DNA of 64,000 nucleotides, taken from positions 2,418,001 to 2,482,000 of the forward strand of contig JAHQIY010000009.1 of assembly GCA_019054805.1 (NCBI GenBank), read 5' to 3'. The notes beneath the pieces were generated by a model, which was given only the letters and a program-made list of their open reading frames with translations, did not search any database and was not told the origin of the DNA. Made by a program: the position numbers and the translations under genes. Every line of letters begins with the position of its first letter. Position 1 is the first letter of the stretch. Positions 58,501-64,000 of this stretch are shown one piece after another. This DNA is from Brachionus manjavacas. Lineage: Eukaryota > Rotifera > Eurotatoria > Ploima > Brachionidae.

Positions 58501-61500
58501 TGTTTTGGACCGATCGAGTGATTTGGCAGATTCAAGTCACGGAACAAATCGGACATGTCACAATTTTTCAAGTCAAAATAATTTAGGAGAGACTTTTCGG
58601 TAGCTTCTATTGTCTTGAAAATTTCGTCATTTTCGGTCTTTAGGGTATTGAGGCGCTCGTCAAGCTGTTCATAGCGCTGCTCCATCTCAAGGCGGATCAA
58701 TGACTGTGCGTTTACCTGTGACACCTCGTCGCCCTTATGAGGCTCGAATTGAAATTTGCTCTTAATGTTAAAGACTGATTGAAAATAGTCAAGGTATTTT
58801 TGTTTGTCGGCATTTGAGTCCAAGTCACCAATGCAGCGGCTTATCTGATCCACTGTGAGTTGACGCGAACGCTTTATGTTCTCTTGTGCAGAGAGATAAA
58901 TGTAGATGCATTTTGCCACCGATGCATGGAAACCAAAGTCAGTGCACTTTGAGGAAAATTCAAATTTTTTTAATCGAAAAATTTTTTGATGACAATATTT
59001 AAATAGACTTGATTTTTATCTTTATTAATTTTCTAAGATTTATAGAATTTGTTAAATCATTTAAAACGCTAAAACTTGTTTGAGAGAATAGAAAAAAAAT
59101 TATCTTAAAATTTTTTAAATTTTAATTCAGCAATTTTATTCATTAAAGTAGAAAAAAAACTTAAAATTAATTTTTTAAAAGAAACATTTAATTAAAAAAA
59201 ATATATTTGAATTTCTGGAACAAATTCAAAGACTAGAAAAGAACAAATTTTTAAAGAAATTTGATACTTTTTGACAAAAAATTTCTAGTGAAAATCATAA
59301 ATTTCCAATCTTTGATTAATTTTGTGCACCAAAATTTTAGAGTAAAAGAATAGAAGCATAAAATTTGTTTAAAAATGAACAAAAAAAAAATAAAATTAAA
59401 ATACTAATGTATCCCTATTTTAAACTTAAAAGATATTTTTTTTAATTAGATAAAAATATAAATATAATGGTAGAAAAATACAATTTTGTCCCTAAAAATT
59501 ATTTAAATTTTTTTTTTCTGAATTTGTTTCAAATTTCACCGAAAAATTCCTATCAATTTAAAAAAAAAAAACGTTCTTACGTTTTTTTTCATGTTATTAA
59601 ATTAAAGTCAATTAAATAATTTAAATTAAGAACAATAGTCACTGAGTTGGAAATTGAAAAAATTAATTTTTGTTACATCAACAACTCTTAATTTACTGAA
59701 CTTTTGTATTTTTTGTCAAAAATAAATTTTAAGCCATAAATTTTTTTAAATAATTTTGTTTATTTTATTAATTTAATAAATAGTATTTTTTTTTTTTAAT
59801 TTACAATTGCTTTTTATATTTCAAGTACTATGGTATATTTTTGTTAAATTAGAAAAGAAAATTAATCATAAAGGTAAAATAATCAAAATAAGAATTTTTG
59901 GTCTAGGTAATTCAATCGAACAGTTTATATTTTTTTAATTTTTTGATTTATTATTTAGAACATATTTTCAGCGTTTGTAAACTTTATTTATTTTAAATTT
60001 AAAAAATTTAAAATTAACCAAATTTCAATTGCAAGGAAAAAACATAAAAAACAAAAATTTATATGAAAATATTTTAAAGCTTAAAAGTGAATTTATGTAC
60101 CAATAAATGTAAACCAAGATCCTAATGATTTATTTTTGTCATCTAACTGAGAGTTTAGTAATTCTAAACATTAAAAAATATGCTTGATTATAAAATTTTA
60201 TTTCAACTTAAATTAAAAAAAATAATATAATTCGAATTTTTCCAATCGTAAATTTTTAATTTTCATCTCACATATGTCTCTTATCATACGTAAGATGAAA
60301 ATTAAACCTCTCTCACATACGTAGATTTTTTTCAAAATATTTTATTTAAAATTTTTCGGTCAAAATCGAAATATGAATATTTGACAAATATATTATTTAA
60401 AATTTCATTTTCATATTTTGGTCCAATTTTTTTATATTTTTTTCTATCTAAGCATTGTTCAATCAAGAAGACGTAAACGATGACCAAAAAATTTTTCGAA
60501 CAAACTAATTCCCTCCACCCTAAATTTTTCATTTTTCAATTAAAAGAAAGAAAAGCTTCATTTTATGCCTTGAGATGATTGAAAAACTGACATTTTGATA
60601 ATAAGAAATAAGAATTTAATTATTTTTCTATTTTAAAAGCTTATCTATTTATGATAGTAATTAATCAATTAGACTAGTTCAAGATAAAGCTATCAGTCTG
60701 TTTATAAATTCCTTTCTTTAAACGAAATACTAATCTCATATTCATAAATAATCTCTACAGAAAAAATTGATTTCTGAACAAAATATTTAATTAACCGTGA
60801 ACTATGAAGTAAACAAAATTCTGTTTTTTTTCTTCTATAATTTGATTATTACAAAAAATTCAAAATACTTTTTAATACTTTTTAATACAATTATTTGATA
60901 CTCTATCAGATATTTTGAACCAAATCCTTGAAGAAATAGAATTTTCCATAACCGAATCCCTTCTATAAAAGTTTTTCATGAGACACATGAAAATTATTCA
61001 AAAATTAAAAAAGAATTATGGGTTTCAATAAACAAATATGATTTTTTTTTCATTTTGTTTATCTTCTATTAATTTGGCATCCAACTGAAGCTTTATTAGC
61101 GAATATTTTAAAGTTCTTAAAAATTTATTTGTTCAAAATTTTAAATGAACTTTTAAATCAAATTTATTCTGTTAATATTTGTAAACTTTTTTAAATTAAA
61201 TAATTAAATTTAAAGTAAAATTTACCCTTTAAAAATTTAGAAAATTCTAAGTGTCCTTAAAATAATTCATTTAACAAAAGGCAAAAATAAAAAAAATTTT
61301 AATGGGAAAAATTTTTTGACGAATATATAGAAATTAATTTTGAAAAAACAATTTTTTTTAAAGAATATGAACAATAAAAATTTTGCTAAGATTAAAAAAA
61401 ATTATCCTTATAGAATAAAAATAATAAAAAAAGAATTCTTAATGAGGAAAGCCGGTAAAGCTAAAAAAACCAAAGGAAGGTCTTGAAAAAATATTTTTTT

Positions 61501-64000
61501 TAAAAAGATTAGACATTAAATAATTATATATTTTTTCTAATAAAATTGAACAAAAAATAAAGAATATGGACATCATTAATTAGAAATAAATTTTTGTACA
61601 CAAAAAAAAATCACAATTATATTAATTTATAATTATTGAAAATATTTCGAACACTAAATTAATAAAAAATGGAATCACAGGTGATATTAAGTCCTTAAGT
61701 CATTATAGTATTAAAAAAACTTTCATAAAATAAAACACGTCTAATTATAGTATAAAAAATCAACTCAAGATCTTTAACTTCGTCGTTACATGTCCAGTTA
61801 TTTCTTTATTACTTGAAAGACTAGCTGAAAGGAGCATGAAAAATTGAGCTTCAAAAGCATCTACTTCAGGATATTTTCTTAACCTTCGGGTTTGGAATTC
61901 GTGTCCTGTTCTAAATATCAATATGATTTAAAGATTTATCGCTAATTTTAAAATTTGTACTTTCAAAGAAAAAACTTTATATTCTTTATTTACACATTTG
62001 TTCTTTAAAAAAGATAATTTAAAAATTTTTTTCACTATTGCTATAAAAAAAAATTAAAGTAGTAGTAGTAGTGTGAGCTGTAACACACAAGTGTGAGTGC
62101 AGTTCATAACGCTCCACTTTATCAGCTTGCAGACTAGGTTACATTAAGTCAAAGTTCCTCAGTATCAGATTCTATAAACAGATCTTCTCCAGGTCTCCGA
62201 ATTCATGTGTCCACCAATTTTGGTCTTAAACTGATAGACCGTATCAGTCCCTACTATTTTCGAGGGTGAAAGGTTCCAGGTCGTAGCTGTTCGGTTAAGA
62301 AAGAACTTATCCCTCATAGTCCCTCCTTGCTTTTCCCTTGTTATTTGGCTATTGTGTCTCCCGCTTGTCCCCTCACTTAGTCCCTCATTCTCTGTGATAT
62401 CCAAATCTACCCTCTCGAACCCTTTCCTTATCTTATATATTTGTAATAAGTCCCCTCTTCCCCTTCTTATTTCCAGGTCTGTATACCCAATCTCCCTAGG
62501 TCTATCAAAGTCATGAAGTCAAAGTCAAGTCTTGACTTGGACTTTAAATTTCAAAAGATCCTAATGATTTAAAAATTAATTAAATCTTTAAATCATTAGG
62601 ATCTTTTTTTGACTTTAAAAAAAGATCCTTATATAAAAGATCCTCTATTCTGATGGAATGTCATAGGGTTCGGGTTAAGGTTTAGCCTTTTGTTTTTTTG
62701 GTGAGGTAATTAGTTTAATATTAAACAATTCCTTTGTTATGTTAGAAGAAAATGTCAATTTCAATAGCTACCTGGAACGGTACTAATCTTTTTTTCTTTG
62801 ATATTTTTAAAGTCAAGTCTGGACTTTGACTAAAACTAAAAATTTTTTAAAAAATTTTTGTTTTTAATAAAATTTGGTTCTCGAATTTCAGTGTTTTTAA
62901 ATTAAATTTTATCATTGTTAATTTTCTGTATTTTGGTGCTAATATGGAATGATGAGGTCTAATGTTATAGCCTGAAAATAATTAAGTTGACTTGAGTGGA
63001 CTCAAGTAAAAATTTAAAATTAAAACATTACAGAACTCTCCTAAACGAGCTAATTCAAAATAAAAGAAATTCATGAATTTTGATCCAAATTATCTTGCTT
63101 TCTAACTTTCATGCCTTTTTCTATTTTCGAACTTATGTTCCTTTTTTATTTTATTTTATTTTTTTTACTTCTCCTTAAAGGAGATTAATTCAATTCAATA
63201 AACAATATATACTCAGAGACATTCAAAAAATTTTACTTGAAGAAAAAAATGAGCTGGACAGAAAAAAAAATAAAATTAACTCTCAAATTTCTTCTCTTGA
63301 CAAAAACAAAAAAAAAATAAAAAAAAAATTTTTACTTATCTTTTTAAAAAAATTTACAAAAAGAGATAGATGAATAAAAATGTTCAACTTACGTCAACAA
63401 TGTCGCCAATGTCGTCGGTGCAAAATTTGTTGATGCAAGCATTGGCTGAATCAATGCTTAGTATGTACTCGTTTCTAGCTTTGAACGACTTCACCTTGGT
63501 ATCGGTGTATTTGTGAAGTCTTTTTTCGACTTGTTTTTCGAATTGCTTGAGCTTTTTTTTGCTTTTTTGCTTTTCAAACTTGGGCTTTTGAGCTTGCACG
63601 TACTTGAGTTTGTCCTCGGCTTGTTTGGCTTCGCTTTGATAGTCGTGATATGTCTTCATGGCACCATTGAGCTCGCCAACCACCTTGAAAATCTCCTCGT
63701 GTGTGGCCTGTCCAATGCCCTTGCATTTGATAAACATGCGCCGGATGTCTTCGATGATTTCATCGAACCGGTCGCCCACATGTTTCGAGCATATTTCGCT
63801 GGCAACTTGGTGATACTTGGAGTGCTGTTTGGTGTCGTTCAGCAACGCTTCCCACAGCTTAAACGTGGAATGCAAGTGCCATGTCTCACGTCTGGAATAA
63901 AAAAATAGACCGATTTTTTCAAAGAGATGAGAAAAAAGGCTACTTTGTCTTCTCGGATTTGTGTCTGGCCAAAATTTGCTTGTTCAATTTGTCCAAGTCA
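49519..64000 (-). CDS. srGAP: SLIT-ROBO Rho GTPase-activating protein-like (5' end outside window)
   Basis: Seven exons, all GT-AG and in phase: 64000(+)..63944, 63891..63393, 58946..57805, 54047..53755, 53676..53282, 50712..50489, 50437..49519; about 1175 residues in the window. Domain order is F-BAR (TWHLHSTFKLWEALL, then VDCTDFGFHASVAKCIYIYL across the 63393/58946 junction), RhoGAP (arginine finger in GIFRIPGS; LKLYLRELKEPLF; FLNHLSEFKDENMMDAYNIA across the 57805/54047 junction), an acidic and Ser-rich linker, SH3 (EAIALYDYNGRSDKELTFKK, WWQGSL, GYIPDKYI) and a Ser/Thr-rich tail. This is the srGAP layout: membrane-bending adaptors that inactivate Rho/Rac/Cdc42 downstream of Robo. Introns of 51-78 bp stand next to ones of 2.6, 3.8 and 4.4 kb packed with repeats. 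Confidence 0.93.
50713..53281. other. Large intron of srGAP-like gene (2.6 kb)
   Basis: AT-rich. Two plus-strand pieces look coding-like: ~51917-52030 (IEASGENLKKKRAILIIKVF) and 52168-52255, listed separately. Confidence 0.5.
52168..52255 (+). other. Exon-like segment antisense in srGAP intron
   Basis: Bounded by CTTTTGCAG and GTAATT and open throughout: IPKLKKILKKFLTSLTPAF, EIKASKYGKK. It could be an exon of a small nested gene or a remnant; no confirmed partner exon. Confidence 0.3.
55068..55394 (+). other. Unassigned open frame in srGAP intron, likely mobile-element fragment
   Basis: About 108 open codons without a clear start: CNSYSELFRDILAENSKLF, FKLNQDPMHKFAVCRVFFV, LEFIWNELKDLLRKKRMNKR. 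The length is unusual for this AT-rich background, so it was probably coding. No family recognised. Confidence 0.35.
55722..57630. repeat. Paralogous segment Y (matches 48042-49110), interrupted by LINE
   Basis: Flanks of the LINE align piecewise with segment X. Y also has a local hairpin (AATGATTTGAGTG, ATT, CACTCAAATCATT; 55748-55776) missing from X, and lacks the MITE present in X. Confidence 0.75.
55880..57425 (+). mobile_element. 5'-truncated LINE inside srGAP intron
   Basis: RT coding starts at KNEAASGPDQIHNLILKNL. It is frameshifted near 56080 (…NLQDPLN, then YRPISITSCLGKLLER) and resumes at 56243-57235 with FFDISKAFDRVRHEG, GVPLGSVISPQLFSIYINDI, an intact FADD, and the C-terminal FSCLNSFSENNIKKLQAIQN. 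A deletion removes the segment between motif A and GVPLGSV. The 3' UTR ends CCTGAAGGAGCCCTAGCTCG and an A-rich tail. Antisense to the host gene. Confidence 0.87.
62060..62515 (-). mobile_element. LINE 3' end with CTA-type repeat tail
   Basis: The minus strand reads RPREIGYTDLEIRRGRGDLL, RKGFERVDLDITENEGL, RDKFFLNRTATTWN, and KTKIGGHMNSETWRRSVYRI then a stop: the LINE C-terminus. It ends at a (CTA)4 run (AGTAGTAGTAGT on plus, 62060-62071). Sense to the host gene, unlike the LINE at 55880. Confidence 0.75.
62505..62840. mobile_element. AAGTC-family block with internal hairpin
   Basis: AAGTC/GACTT motifs stand at both ends (AAGTCAAAGTCAAGTCTTGA left; AAAGTCAAGTCTGGACTTTG right), and CTACCTGGAACGG at ~62770 matches the middle of copy 1. 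A perfect 21-bp inverted repeat (62553-62573 and 62587-62607, arm AAAAGATCCTAATGATTTAAA) lies inside. Confidence 0.55.

Larger units (their letters stand above)
58947..63392. other. Largest intron of srGAP-like gene (4.4 kb)
   Basis: AT-rich with no host exon. It contains a small IR near 60257-60293 (AATTTTCATCT arms), a LINE 3' end (62060-62515), an AAGTC-family block with hairpin (62505-62840) and LINE-like remnants near 63150-63310. Confidence 0.6.

Noticed and set aside
63200..63310. Coiled-coil-like peptide (ILLEEKNELDRKKNKINSQ)
   Set aside because: Short, ends in A-runs and sits beside LINE-like 3' sequence; not a srGAP exon because it is on the wrong strand.

Overview
This is AT-rich eukaryotic DNA (roughly a quarter G+C outside coding islands). 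The genes are animal-type and split by very short GT-AG introns (mostly 47-90 bp). The proteins (SLIT-ROBO-type RhoGAP, chondroitin synthase family, RABIF/MSS4, COMTD1-like methyltransferase, DDX54, a KH-DEAD helicase) point to a small invertebrate. A monogonont rotifer such as Brachionus is my best guess; that is inference from base composition, intron size and repeat style, not something the sequence states. All exon joins below were read by hand and checked for splice dinucleotides and phase.

Layout. 1-968: 5' part of a leucine-rich-repeat gene (minus) running off the left edge. 2.4-13.5 kb: a three-gene chondroitin-synthase cluster. Two nearly identical copies (minus, 2456-4365 and 11601-13488) flank a diverged plus-strand relative (5028-7152) that has lost its acidic DxD motif, like chondroitin polymerizing factor; a repeat-filled spacer (7.5-11 kb) separates it from the distal copy. 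14.9-19.5 kb: DDX54 (seven exons) followed at 112 bp by RABIF. 21.5-33.9 kb: two almost identical COMTD1-like methyltransferase genes in inverted orientation, bracketing LINE fragments and an intron-free KH-domain DEAD-box helicase (DDX43-like). 35.1-38.8 kb: a decayed hAT transposon inside 150-bp inverted repeats. 40.3-42.6 kb: a Pro/Arg-rich alveolin-like EF-hand protein and a small two-exon gene. 43.7-47.4 kb: repeat-dense ground with a tRNA-like SINE candidate, LINE remnant, an isolated last exon of GDP-mannose 4,6-dehydratase and a SWIM-finger transposase relic. 48-64 kb: a srGAP-like gene (minus), entering from the right edge with F-BAR, RhoGAP, SH3 and a Ser-rich tail; its large introns hold LINEs and a segment whose paralogue lies just downstream of the gene.

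Mobile DNA dominates the gaps. There are at least nine non-LTR retrotransposon fragments (three ending in CTA/TAC-type repeats), a TA-flanked foldback MITE proven by a paralogous empty site, two families of small elements with hAT-like ends, and MULE- and hAT-type transposase relics. The chondroitin and COMTD1 duplications show patchy or near-complete identity, suggesting recent duplication or gene conversion. I found no CRISPR array, rRNA or convincing tRNA gene.
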